A stretch of 45,248 bases of DNA from Streptomyces sp. YIM 98790 (GTDB lineage: Bacteria > Actinomycetota > Actinomycetes > Streptomycetales > Streptomycetaceae), in the NCBI RefSeq assembly GCF_011421595.1, contig NZ_WTLH01000028.1, positions 1 through 45,248 on the forward strand. The letters run 5' to 3'. The position numbers and the translations under genes were made by a program. Of the stretch, positions 24,676 through 32,642 are shown in pieces; the stretch's first letter is position 1, and each line of letters begins with the position of its first letter. Under the pieces are notes generated by a model. It had not been told where the DNA came from. It saw only the letters and a program-made list of their open reading frames with translations, and searched no databases.

Positions 24676-24762
24676 ATGAGCGAGCGGGCGGATTATCTGA
24701 CCGAGGAGGTCCTGGATATGCAAGAGGTGGGCATGTTGCTCCGGAAATTCGGTGCGGTGTGA
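24676..24762 (+). CDS. Small ORF translationally coupled to a membrane-protein gene
   Basis: ATG 24676 opens a 28-codon frame (MSERADYLTEEVLDMQEVGMLLRKFGAV). An internal ATG at 24718 has the best ribosome site of the area, GAGGAGG at 24703-24709, eight bases away, and would give a 14-residue peptide. The stop TGA (24760-24762) overlaps the next gene's GTG (24759), a typical coupling junction. It may be a leader peptide that delivers ribosomes to the following gene, whose own ribosome site is poor. Confidence 0.45.
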   Translation: MSERADYLTEEVLDMQEVGMLLRKFGAV

Positions 24763-25301
24763 CGGCGCTGCTGGAGCGGCTTTTCGGGCCGGGCGGGCGA
24801 GGTGTGCCGCGGGTGGCCAGTGCGGGGGAGCGTCGCCCGCTCGATCCGGGGGGCCTGCTGCTCCGCGGCGTGGCGGGCGGGCTTGTGGCCGGTGTGGTGT
24901 TCCTGCTGGCGCACATGTGGTTCGCGTTGAGCCAGGGCATGTCGGCGCTGTCCCCGATGTACATCATGGCGACCGTCTTCCGCGCTTCGGAGGTGCCGGT
25001 GCACAGCCCCGAAGAGGCGGTAGTGGGTCTGGTGACGCACGGCGCACTGTCCCTGGGATTCGGCATGGGGTTCGGGTTGCTGCTGGTGCCGTGGCTGCGC
25101 TCGGTCAGAGGGCTGGTGGCGGGTGCGCTCGGCTTCGGCCTGGTGTTGTGGGTGGTGAATCTGCACGTACTGGGCAGGTTCATCTTTACCGCTTTCTCCC
25201 CGTCCGCGGTGGAGTTCCAGGTCTTCGGTGGGCTTGCCCACGTCTTCGTCTTCGGATTGCTGATGGTTCCCTTCTTCCTCGCGGTGCCCGGGCGTCGATG
25301 A
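24759..25301 (+). CDS. Integral membrane protein, paralog of the convergent gene at 25575
   Basis: A 180-residue protein from GTG 24759; the frame is open further upstream. It has four hydrophobic helices: LLLRGVAGGLVAGVVFLLAHMWFALSQG, VVGLVTHGALSLGFGMGFGLLLVPWL, GLVAGALGFGLVLWVVNLHVLGRF and FGGLAHVFVFGLLMVPFFLAVPG. The motif AHMWFALSQ...GFGMGFG...VVN-H-LGR recurs in the convergent neighbour. The family resembles small actinomycete membrane proteins of unknown role found near stress genes. Confidence 0.75.
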   Translation: MTALLERLFGPGGRGVPRVASAGERRPLDPGGLLLRGVAGGLVAGVVFLLAHMWFALSQGMSALSPMYIMATVFRASEVPVHSPEEAVVGLVTHGALSLGFGMGFGLLLVPWLRSVRGLVAGALGFGLVLWVVNLHVLGRFIFTAFSPSAVEFQVFGGLAHVFVFGLLMVPFFLAVPGRR

Positions 25302-25574
25302 GCCGGGGGCCGTTCTGCGCCGTCCAAGAAACGGAGCAGCCCTCGGCGCTGCGGCCAGACGGAGGGCGGGCCCGGGACCCTCCTCGCGGAACCCGCGGCG
25401 GGGCGTGTACGAGCGGTGCCGGCTCGGTGCCCGCTGCCAGGCGTCAGGCCCGGTCGGTGTGGTCTGCATCGGCACGCGAGCCCCTCGCCGCGTGCGGGCG
25501 TCCTCGCGTCGGAGCGGTCTGGTGCCATGGGGACCTGGGCCTGTTCGCCGCTGCTGCGGCCGCGGCTCGGTCGG

Positions 25575-26129
25575 TCAGGCTCCCGGTCCGGGCCGGATGG
25601 GGGAGCCGGGGCTGCGCAGGAAGAAGGGGACGAGGAAGAGACCGAAGACCAGCGGGTGGACGAGGAGCTCAAGGACCTGGTTCGGGCCGGCCGGGTCGGT
25701 GAAGAACGGATACGCCGTACGGCCCAGGATCTGGAAGTTCACCACGTACAGGGCAAGGCCGTACACCAGGGCCGCGCCGATCAGCAGCGGCCAGGTTCGC
25801 ATCAGCATCGGCACCAGCAGCATCAGCACGGCGAAGCCCATGCCGAAGGCCATGGACAGCGCCGTGTGCATCACCAGCCCGACCAGCGCGTTGGCGGGGG
25901 AGGGGTCCGGGGCGTCGGAGCCGTGGAAGACGGTGGAGATGACCTGCAGCGGACCCACCGGCGGGTTGTCCTGGCTGAGGGCGTACCACATGTTCGCCAG
26001 CAGGAACGCGAACCCGGCGAACAGCCCCGCCGCCACGCCCCGGGTCAGCAGATCCGACAACGCATCCCGCCACCCCCGCACAGCCGCCGTGCCGGCTCTT
26101 CCCTGCGGCTGCGGCTGTGGCTGTGCCAT
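25575..26129 (-). CDS. Integral membrane protein, paralog of the gene at 24759
   Basis: A 184-residue protein, ATG 26129. Four helices carry the same landmarks as its convergent neighbour: GVAAGLFAGFAFLLANMWYALSQD, ALVGLVMHTALSMAFGMGFAVLMLLVPML, ALVYGLALYVVNFQILGRTAYPFF and LVHPLVFGLFLVPFFLRSPG. The two genes end 270 bases apart, in a space with no gene and no clear terminator. The N-terminus has a short Gln-Pro repeat (MAQPQPQPQG). Function unknown. Confidence 0.78.
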   Translation of the reverse strand: MAQPQPQPQGRAGTAAVRGWRDALSDLLTRGVAAGLFAGFAFLLANMWYALSQDNPPVGPLQVISTVFHGSDAPDPSPANALVGLVMHTALSMAFGMGFAVLMLLVPMLMRTWPLLIGAALVYGLALYVVNFQILGRTAYPFFTDPAGPNQVLELLVHPLVFGLFLVPFFLRSPGSPIRPGPGA

Positions 26130-26308
26130 GACAGATTCCCTTCGACGCGATGAGCAGGTGTTCCCCTCCACCCTCCTTCGGCCACCGGTGAGCGCCGCTG
26201 ACGGGCGCCGGTGAGCGGCCATGAGCCCGGGCCGGGAACTCCGGATGAGAATTCCTCGCATCATCCGGCGGCTCTCCCGCGGCCCGTGGGAGAGGACCGG
26301 CGGAGCGG

Positions 26309-26812
26309 TCAGGTCAGTACGGCGTAGACCACGCCGACGACCAGCCCGTACACCACATGGCCCATGATGATCCCGGGTGGTGTTGCGCTGCCGTAGTTCC
26401 TCGCGAACATTCCTGGCGGATCGAGTTCGAGGGGCTGTGCCGGTTCCTGCGCGGCCGCCGTCTTCCGCATCCGCGGGTGCATCGCCGGCATCATCGCCAT
26501 CGCCATTCCGGCGATCAGGCCGTGGACGACCCCGATGAGCCCACCCACCCACCAGGCGTTACCGGCCGACGTGTCGAACAGGGCGAACAAGGCGGCATAC
26601 AGCATCCCGAACACGAGCGCACCCATGATCACCAGATGGGTGAACATGCCCATTGCTCTGGCTTTGGTTTCCTCGCCGGTGAACATCGCTCCCTGCATGA
26701 GCGCCATGTCCATCCGGGTCATTCCGGCACTCCGCATCATCACCATCATCACGGTCATGATCAAAGCGCCGCAGAATCCGGCGACCACGGCCGGCCAGAA
26801 CTCGAACCCCAT
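26309..26812 (-). CDS. Met-rich integral membrane protein
   Basis: A 167-residue protein, ATG 26812 behind GGGAGA. Four helices are visible (FWPAVVAGFCGALIMTVMMVMMRSAG, FTHLVIMGALVFGMLYAALFALF, WWVGGLIGVVHGLIAGMAMAMMPAMHPRM, IIMGHVVYGLVVGVVYAVL). Methionine is very frequent (MTVMMVMM, MTRMDMALMQGAM, MAMAMMPAM). Clustered membrane Met residues can bind Cu(I), and copper-type genes are nearby (28517, 36417), but copper binding is only a suggestion. The general plan resembles the product at 43668. Confidence 0.7.
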   Translation of the reverse strand: MGFEFWPAVVAGFCGALIMTVMMVMMRSAGMTRMDMALMQGAMFTGEETKARAMGMFTHLVIMGALVFGMLYAALFALFDTSAGNAWWVGGLIGVVHGLIAGMAMAMMPAMHPRMRKTAAAQEPAQPLELDPPGMFARNYGSATPPGIIMGHVVYGLVVGVVYAVLT

Positions 26813-27037
26813 CGTGTCTCCCTTTCCGTGACGGTGATACTCACCGAGGTTCGCCGTGTACGGTGGGCAGCGGCCTTCCGCGGTGTTCACGCCTGTTTCC
26901 GGGCTGCTGCTCGATTTCGCCGTGCAGGTCCACGGCGTTTCGGGAAGCTGACTTTCCGGTGGTTGCCGCCCCTTCCGTTTTCTGGGTTGCCCGGCAAGCA
27001 GCGGCGGCGGCCGCGGACGTGTTGCGGGCCAGGCCTG

Positions 27038-27643
27038 TCATGGCCGGTGTCGGCGGGCGGCGGAGAGGGCAGCGCGGGCCTCGGCGGCGGCGGGCGGGAC
27101 GGCCGCGAGGTGGCAGGCGGCGGCCAGGGTGCACCAGGAGCAGATCCTGCGGTGCTTGGTGAGCTGCTCGGCGGTCAGCCAGAGTGCCATGGCGGCGTCC
27201 GCGGCGACCTTGCCGGTGGCCGCGAACACGAGCCAGGGCCGTTCCCGGTGCCTGCGTCTGCTTCCGGCCCCGGTCAGGGCGAGGGTGGCGCCCACGCTGG
27301 CCAGGCCGAGGGCCGCGTCGGGAGTGTGCAGCAGGGCGTAGGCCTCGCCGCTGGCGTCCACCCGGTCCGCGTCCACGCCCGGCAGCGGCGGTTCGGGCAG
27401 GTGCTTGACCAGGCCGAACTGGTAGAGGGCGACCACGGCGTAGGCGGTCGCCGCCCCCAGGCCCAGGGCCGCGACGCGCCGCCGCTGCTGTAGGAGGTCG
27501 CCGCTGCCCAGCCGCAGGTCGTCGCTGACCTGTTCCGCCGCGGCGGGGGAGCGGCGGCCGATACCCTGGTGCCCGGGGCGGATCTCGCGGGAGGACGGCC
27601 CGCGGCGTTCCCGGCCGCCGGTGTCCGGGCGGTGGCGCCTCAT
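27038..27643 (-). CDS. Vitamin K epoxide reductase (VKOR)-like membrane protein
   Basis: A 201-residue protein with four hydrophobic segments and a C-terminal RRICSWCTLAAACHLA, where the CSWC pair in a membrane helix is the VKOR active site. The first 50 residues are a charged cytoplasmic tail. VKOR homologs reoxidise disulfide-forming partners using quinone. Its ATG overlaps the stop of the redoxin gene (ATGA), so the two are translated together and probably form one thiol-redox unit. Confidence 0.75.
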   Translation of the reverse strand: MRRHRPDTGGRERRGPSSREIRPGHQGIGRRSPAAAEQVSDDLRLGSGDLLQQRRRVAALGLGAATAYAVVALYQFGLVKHLPEPPLPGVDADRVDASGEAYALLHTPDAALGLASVGATLALTGAGSRRRHRERPWLVFAATGKVAADAAMALWLTAEQLTKHRRICSWCTLAAACHLAAVPPAAAEARAALSAARRHRP

Positions 27644-28362
27644 GCGTGCTCCTCGGTGCGGCGGCGTCTGGCGGCGCCCATCAGCCGGGCCATGGCGTAC
27701 ATGGGCGGGGCGCCCCGCCGCACATCACGCCGCGCGGTCGGGCCGGACAGCGTGAGCATCCGGTCCATCTCCGCCACGCCGCGCAGCATCGGCACCATCC
27801 GGCCCTGGCGCTGCCCCACCGGGGATTTCCCGGCCAGCACCGCGTCGAGCGCCTTGCGCAGCACGGGTGCGCGGTCGTCGGACCACAGGGTGCGGAAGGC
27901 GACGGTGCCGGTGGTGTCCATCAGGTAGGCCGGGTTCGGTTTGGGGTCGAGCCGCTGGTGCAGGGTGCCGTCGATGTCGTCCACGGCGACCGGCCACGGC
28001 AGTCCGTCACGGTTGCGCAGGTCACGGGCATGGGCGAGCTTGCGCTCCATGGTGTCGGGCTGCGGGTAGTGGTCGCCTGGGTGCGCCTCGCGGACGTAGA
28101 GCGTCACGAAAGCCACCCGGTCCCCGTAATCGGCGTGGAGCCGTTTCAGGGCAGGGTCGGCGGCCGCCGTCATCGGGCAGGTCACCGATCCCACGGTCAG
28201 CAGCAGCGGCCTCCTGCCCAGGAAGTCCTCCTTGCGGACGCGCCCGCCGTCCGTGGTGGGCAGGTCGAAGTCCGGCATCGCCTCACCGGGACGCGGGCCG
28301 GTGGTGAAGCGCAGGTCCTCGAGGACCAGGCGGGTGTGGAAGTGGGGGTATCGGTAGGTCAT
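27640..28362 (-). CDS. Thioredoxin-fold redoxin (AhpC/TSA-like)
   Basis: A 240-residue protein, ATG 28362 behind GAGGG. The redoxin core begins at GEAMPDFDLPTTDGG and carries LLLTVGSVTCPMTAAADP, with a single Cys in TCPMT at the peroxidatic position, then VAFVTLYVREAHPGDHYPQPDTMERKLAHARDL, a pattern shared with deiodinase-like redoxins, and NPAYLMDTTGTV. About 70 extra residues form a basic tail. No signal peptide is evident. It is coupled to the VKOR-like gene, suggesting a joint role in oxidative or disulfide stress. Confidence 0.78.
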   Translation of the reverse strand: MTYRYPHFHTRLVLEDLRFTTGPRPGEAMPDFDLPTTDGGRVRKEDFLGRRPLLLTVGSVTCPMTAAADPALKRLHADYGDRVAFVTLYVREAHPGDHYPQPDTMERKLAHARDLRNRDGLPWPVAVDDIDGTLHQRLDPKPNPAYLMDTTGTVAFRTLWSDDRAPVLRKALDAVLAGKSPVGQRQGRMVPMLRGVAEMDRMLTLSGPTARRDVRRGAPPMYAMARLMGAARRRRTEEHA

Positions 28363-28516
28363 AGCCCTCGGGGTTCCCTGCCGGCCCGGAATGAACCCGC
28401 TGGTGAGGGCGGTCAGGGCAGGAGGGGCGTGGGGGCGGCTTCCCGTTTCCCATGGGGCGTGGTGTCTGCGGCCCGGCGTTTCCGCCTGCGCTGTCCGGCG
28501 GTGGCCGGGCAGGCGG

Positions 28517-28855
28517 TCAGGCGCCGGCCATTTGGCGGCAGGCCCGCGCTGCGCGGCGGCAGGCTTTGGCGCACTGGCGCATCATCTGGTCGTCATGGCG
28601 TTCGCATTCGGCGGCACAGGCGTCGCACAGTTCGGCGCAGGCCCGGCACAGCTCCTCGTAGTTGGTGGCGCGGGCCAGGGAGGGCAGGCAGGCCAGGCAG
28701 GCGTCGGCGCAGGTCAGGCAGTTCCGGATGCAGGCGAGCAGTTGCGGGTCGGAGGCCTCGGTACAGTGATCGGCGCAGGCGTGGCAGGCGACCGCGCAGT
28801 CGTTGCAGGCGTCGATGCACTCACGGGTCTCCTGGGGGGCCAGGGCTGTGGCCAT
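28517..28855 (-). CDS. Four-helix-bundle Cys-rich copper-storage protein (DUF326/Csp-like)
   Basis: A 112-residue protein with about 19 Cys in CxxxC spacing along helices (ECIDACNDCAVACHACADHC, CIRNCLTCADACLACL, CRACAELCDACAAEC, CAKACRRAARACRQM). This is the layout of cytosolic Csp proteins, which bind many Cu(I) ions inside a four-helix bundle. No signal peptide. ATG 28855 behind AAGGAGAG. Its presence fits the mercury and copper genes that follow. Confidence 0.88.
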   Translation of the reverse strand: MATALAPQETRECIDACNDCAVACHACADHCTEASDPQLLACIRNCLTCADACLACLPSLARATNYEELCRACAELCDACAAECERHDDQMMRQCAKACRRAARACRQMAGA

Positions 28856-29140
28856 GGCGGCTCTCCTTTTTCGGGGGTGGGGGCCTTTTCGGGGCGGCGC
28901 AGCCGGGGTTTGTCCGGGATTTCACACGGTTGGCTCTTCGGTGCGGGTGGCGCCCGGCCGCCCGTCCGCCGTGCCGCACCGGCAGGAGTCTCCTGGCGCC
29001 GCAGAGACGGCCGAGGCGGCAGCGGCAGCCGGCCGGACCGGACAAGAATTGCGTAAGCCCTTCAGTCCCGGCGTGGGTCGCGGTCCGGGGCAGCCGCTGG
29101 TAGCCGTAGAGGGAGTACGGACACGGCAGGAGAGGACCGC

Positions 29141-29571
29141 ATGGGTCAGGAAGGCGCAGCGCACGGCAGGTTCTCGACGACCATCTGCACCTGTCGCAGG
29201 CGGGCTCGGTCGAAGAAGACCTGCGGCGCAACTATGCCGAGGACGTTGTGGTCCTGTGCACGCTCGGGGTGTCGCGGGGGCATGCCGGGGCGAAAGAACT
29301 GGCGCAACGATTGCAGCAGGAACTGCCTGATGCACGGTTTGCGTACCGCACGGTACTACTGGTGGACGGCGAGCCGGCCTTCCTGGAATGGACCGCCGAA
29401 TCCGCGGCGGGGCGGGTGCGTGACGGAGCCGACTCCTTCCTGATCCGAGACGGACGCATCACCGGCCAGACAATCCACTGCACCATCGAGCGGTGGCAGC
29501 ATCCGCCGCACAGGAAGCCCAAGGGTCTGCGGCGCCGGTGGTTCCAGCCCTTCCGGCTCGGCTTCCGGTGA
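29141..29571 (+). pseudogene. NTF2-like (SnoaL-type) protein with a frameshift near its start
   Basis: The conserved frame runs from about 29170 to 29571: VLDDHLHLSQAGSVEEDLRRNYAEDVVVLCTLGVSRGHAGAKELAQRLQQELPDARFAYRTVLLVDGEPAFLEWTA...DSFLIRDGRITGQTIHCTI, a typical NTF2-like fold. That frame has no start codon before its upstream TAG at 29107. The only good start, ATG 29141, is in another frame and reads MGQEGAAHGR before the junction at about 29165-29170. A one-base slip there would restore a normal protein of about 143 residues. Ligand or reaction unknown. Confidence 0.65.
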
Positions 29572-29675
29572 GCCGGGCGAAGGCGCGCGCGGACTGTGCA
29601 TGCGGCAGGGCGCGCGCCGAAGGGACTGCTCAGCGAACCATTCGCTGCTTGACACCTCAGCGCATGGGATGTCTG

Positions 29676-29850
29676 TCAGCCCTGGCTGTCGGGGATGGGG
29701 TGCAGCAGGTCAGGGCGGTGGCATTGGCCGCGGCCGGGGAGCGGGCCAGAAGGATGAGGCCGGCCGCGCGCGGGTCGCCGATGGAGACGGAGCAGCGCAG
29801 CTTCCTGCCATCGCGCCGGGTGGTGATGCAGCCGCAGGGCGGCCGACTTC
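29676..29850 (-). pseudogene. Degenerate duplicate of the arsR 3' end
   Basis: The minus strand reads CITTRRDGRKLRCSVSIGDPRAAGLILLARSPAAANATALTCC, aligning with CGYVTARRDGKKLRYSVGDPRVADLIVLARSLAADNATALTCC of the intact arsR at 33268-33651. At the DNA level the first 24 bases (stop codon side) are nearly identical. A one-base slip after TCC changes the ending from PDSQG. The N-terminal half, with the DNA-binding domain, is missing. Confidence 0.8.
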
Positions 29851-29929
29851 CGCGGAGGCTGTTATGCGGGGTGTCCGGTTGCCGACCGGGGGCGCGGGGA
29901 CGCGGGTGGTGCGGCCGACCCCGGCGATG

Positions 29930-30040
29930 GTCTGGCGGAGGAGGCCGGGCCGGTGGTGGCCAGGGGGACGCCGATGCCGTTGAAGGTGAAGGCCAGGGCG
30001 ACGTTCTGCTTGACCCGCCGGTAGGACCTTCGGCTGATGC
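29930..30040 (-). pseudogene. Heavy-metal P-type ATPase C-terminal remnant
   Basis: The minus strand encodes SISRRSYRRVKQNVALAFTFNGIGVPLATTG, the block between the cytoplasmic hinge and the penultimate helix of CopA/ZntA-type ATPases (usual pattern RR...VKQNL-AFAYN-GVPLAA-G). Nothing of the catalytic DKTGT domain is present in the window. It fits a decayed metal-efflux gene. Confidence 0.65.
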
Positions 30041-30044
30041 TCCA

Positions 30045-30203
30045 CGCGGTCACCTGGAGCACATCGACCGCACCCTGGCCGAACTGCGTCAGCTGCGCCG
30101 CGCCCTGCTCGCCGCCCGCCGCACCGCCGACGACATCCGCAAGGCCGGCGGCGACGCCGTCGTATGCCGGATCATCGAAACCGGCCCCGATATTCGCCGG
30201 TGA
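30045..30203 (+). pseudogene. MerR-family regulator C-terminal remnant
   Basis: The plus strand reads HLEHIDRTLAELRQLRRALLAARRTADDIRKAGGDAVVCRIIETGPDIRR-stop, resembling the dimerisation helix and metal or ligand loop of MerR regulators. There is no helix-turn-helix upstream; the sequence before it belongs to the opposite-strand ATPase remnant. It could once have controlled that ATPase. Confidence 0.5.
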
Positions 30204-30303
30204 AACGCCGTCCGACCGGGCAGGTCGGCATGACGTGACGGCTCCGCAACGCCTCAATGGTGCAGGGTCGCGGCGTGTTGGCGGAAAACCCCGGGCCAAC
30301 GCC

Positions 30304-31007
30304 TCATCCGGCGGCGGGCCTGTCGCGGGCGGCGAGCAGGACATTGACCAGTTCCCGCAGGTCGTCGGCGGTCCAGGTGGGCTCGGTCATCACCTGCGGA
30401 TAGGCGGGGCGCCGCGGCGGATCCAGGCGGCGGCCAGGCCGGCGCGGCGGGCGCCGTCGATGTCCCAGGGGTGGGCGGCGACCAGGGCGGCCTGCTCCGG
30501 TGCCACGCCGGCGTGCCGCACCGCGTAGTGGTAGGCGGCCGGTGCGGGCTTCCAGCAGCGGGGGCCGCCGACGTCCAGCAGTGCCTCGAAGCAGTCGGCG
30601 AGGCCGGCCCGGCCGAGCAGCCGGGCGGTGAGGGCGGCGCTGCCGTTGGTCATGGTGAGCAGCCGGAAGCCGGTGTCCCGCAGGGCCCGCACCCCGTCGG
30701 AGACGTCCGGGTGCACGGTCAGCTCCTGGAAGCCCTCCACCACGTGCCGGGCCGCTTCGCGGGCATCTGCGGACCAGCCGGGCTGGGCGAGCAGCAGCCT
30801 GTGGAGCCCGCTGCGGGCCAGGTCGGCGAAGTCCGCGTAGGCACCGGCGACGGTCAGGGCGAAGCCGTCGCGCAGCACCCCGGCGAACCAGGCGGGCAGC
30901 AGATCACCCGGGGCGCCGGTCTCCTCCAGGCGGGTGCGCAGGGGGGAGAGGTCGCTGAGGGTCTCGTTCACGTCGAAGACCAGGACCGGGCGGGCGTGGT
31001 GCGGCAT
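30304..31007 (-). pseudogene. Haloacid dehalogenase type II (HAD superfamily), frameshifted near the C-terminus
   Basis: ATG 31007 behind GGAGG starts a type II HAD hydrolase: nucleophile motif LVFDVNETLSDLSPL, the dehalogenase-like SLP region (LPAWFAGVLRDGFALTVAGAYADF), motif II LLTMTNGS, motif III CWKPAPAAYHYA and motif IV AAHPWDIDGARRAGLAAAWIRRG. The frame ends early at 30390 (GAPPIRR). Shifting frame at the G/C run around 30405 continues it as AYPQVMTEPTWTADDLRELVNVLLAARDRPAAG to a stop at 30304, the usual C-terminus. All catalytic motifs precede the slip, so the shorter protein might still work. Confidence 0.75.
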
Positions 31008-31107
31008 GGCCACCTCCGGTGGGCGCGGGGCTGGGGCGTTTGCGGCGGTACCGCCGCCGCACCGCTCACGCTAGGACCGCAGCCCGCCGGGCGGGCCGGC
31101 GCCGCGC

Positions 31108-31154
31108 GGCACCTGTGCGGTGGCGGGCCGGAACCCCGCCACCGCACAGGTGCC
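31108..31154 (-). terminator. 20-bp perfect hairpin after ccdA
   Basis: The arms at 31108-31127 and 31135-31154 are exactly complementary over 20 bases with a 7-base loop (CCGGAAC). The hairpin directly abuts the ccdA stop at 31155. It terminates the leftward arsR-ccdA operon; there is no U-tract, so factor-independent release is uncertain. Confidence 0.8.
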
Positions 31155-32042
31155 TCACCTGCTGCGGTCCGGCACGGGGACGCCGCGCCGTCGGCGGCGC
31201 CGTATGCGCGCGGCGACCGCCGGCGCGGCTGCAAGGACGGCGGCGGCCAGGGCGAGCGGCCAGAAGCCGAGGTCGTCCAGCAGCCGGGTCAGATCGCCCT
31301 GGAGACCGGTGGCCCAGGTGATGACCGGATCCTGCACGGCGGCGCTCCCGCCGTGCAGCAGGCGGATCTCGTACCAGCCGTAGTAGGCCACATAGGCCCC
31401 GGCGAGCAGCAGCAGCACGCCGGAGACACGGGTGACATACGGCAGGGCCCGGCGCAGCCCGGCGGCCACCGCCCGCCGGGAGAGCGCGGCGGCCAGGGTG
31501 AGCACCCCGACCACCGCGCCCATACCGGCCGCGTAGCCGAGGAAGACCGCCACTACTCCCGGCAGGCTCCCGCCGCGGAAAGCAGTGGCGGTGATGGCAA
31601 GGAACGGGCCGACGGTGCAGGAGAGCGAGGCGATGGCGTAGGAGACGCCGAACAGCGCCATACCCCGGGCGGAGTCGGCGGGGTTGCGGCCCGCCGGCCC
31701 GGCCTTGGGCAGCGGCAGCTTCAGCTCCCGCCCGGACAGCAGCCAGCCGCCGGTGGCCACCAGCACCGCCCCGATCACCACCGTCACCCACGGCAGCCAC
31801 CGCTCCACCGACAGCGCCAGCGGAGAGACCACCAGCCCGAAGGTGCCGAAGACCACGGCGAAGCCGGCCGTCATGGCACCGGTGGCCACGGCCGCCCGGC
31901 GCAGCGCGGCACCGCGCCCGGCCCTGTCCGCTCCGCCGCCGACGAACAGCCCGAGGTAGGCCGGGAGGAGAGCGAAGCCGCAGGGGTTGACAGCCGCCAG
32001 CATCCCGGCGGTGACGGCAAGGGCGAGCGGTACGCCGGTCAT
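31155..32042 (-). CDS. ccdA: CcdA/DsbD-type thiol-disulfide electron transfer membrane protein
   Basis: A 295-residue protein with six to seven helices. The two redox Cys sit in VNPCGFALLPAYLGLF (helix 1) and SLSCTVGPFLAI (helix 4), the CcdA signatures. It passes reducing electrons from cytoplasmic thioredoxin to extracytoplasmic thiol proteins. It starts eight bases after the thioredoxin-like lipoprotein gene, its likely partner, in an operon headed by arsR. In this mercury locus it may keep surface thiols reduced (inference). The C-terminal tail is Arg-rich. Confidence 0.9.
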   Translation of the reverse strand: MTGVPLALAVTAGMLAAVNPCGFALLPAYLGLFVGGGADRAGRGAALRRAAVATGAMTAGFAVVFGTFGLVVSPLALSVERWLPWVTVVIGAVLVATGGWLLSGRELKLPLPKAGPAGRNPADSARGMALFGVSYAIASLSCTVGPFLAITATAFRGGSLPGVVAVFLGYAAGMGAVVGVLTLAAALSRRAVAAGLRRALPYVTRVSGVLLLLAGAYVAYYGWYEIRLLHGGSAAVQDPVITWATGLQGDLTRLLDDLGFWPLALAAAVLAAAPAVAARIRRRRRRGVPVPDRSR

Positions 32043-32050
32043 CGCCGGCC

Positions 32051-32617
32051 TCAGCCCTCGGCCAGGGCGGCCAGCCGGGCGTCCAGCTCGGCCTCGTCCA
32101 ACGCCCCGGGCACGGTCTCGATGCTGCCGTCGGCGTCGAGGAACGCGAACGCGGGCTGGGAGACCACGCCGAAGCCGCTCCACACCAGGCCGTCGGTGTC
32201 CCGGGCGTGCTCGAAACCGTCCAGATGATGGTCGGTGACGAACTTCAGGTCGTCCTCGGGGCTGCCCTTGCCGGGGATGCCGACGAAGGTGATCTGCTCA
32301 CCCCACTCCTCCTGCGCGGCCCGGACCCCGGCGGCCTCGCCCGCGCAGACCGCGCACCAGGGCGCCCAGAACCACAGCACCGCCGGGGAGCCGGCCAGCG
32401 AGGCGCCCTCGAAATCCTCACCCGTGACCGTGGTGGTGGAGAAGTCCAGCTCCGCAGGCACCTGGGGCTGCTCGTCCGGCTGAGTGCCGCCGGTGGCCGA
32501 CGACGGCGCGCCGGCGCCGCTCCCGGGCTCGGCCGGGTCGTCGCTGCCGCAGGCGGCGAGCACGAGCAGCGCGGCGGCGGAGGCCGCCAGGACGGCGACG
32601 GGCTTTCCGGTACGCAT
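32051..32617 (-). CDS. Thioredoxin-like (TlpA/DsbE-type) lipoprotein
   Basis: A 188-residue exported protein, ATG 32617. A lipoprotein signal (VLAASAAALLVLAAC, lipobox LAAC) is followed by a Ser/Gly/Pro linker and a thioredoxin fold with AVLWFWAPWCAVCAGEAAGV (redox WCAVC), ITFVGIPGKGSPEDDLKFV and the cis-Pro loop VVSQPAFAFLDADG. It acts outside the membrane as a thiol oxidoreductase, probably receiving electrons from the adjacent CcdA. Similar pairs exist in mycobacteria. Confidence 0.9.
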   Translation of the reverse strand: MRTGKPVAVLAASAAALLVLAACGSDDPAEPGSGAGAPSSATGGTQPDEQPQVPAELDFSTTTVTGEDFEGASLAGSPAVLWFWAPWCAVCAGEAAGVRAAQEEWGEQITFVGIPGKGSPEDDLKFVTDHHLDGFEHARDTDGLVWSGFGVVSQPAFAFLDADGSIETVPGALDEAELDARLAALAEG

Positions 32618-32642
32618 CAGTGGGTGTCCCTCCGGTCGGTGA

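Noticed and set aside
29930..30203. One continuous frame on the plus strand (29493-30203) as a real gene
   Set aside because: Its first two thirds are antisense to the arsR and P-type ATPase remnants. Only the last 50 codons resemble a protein family.
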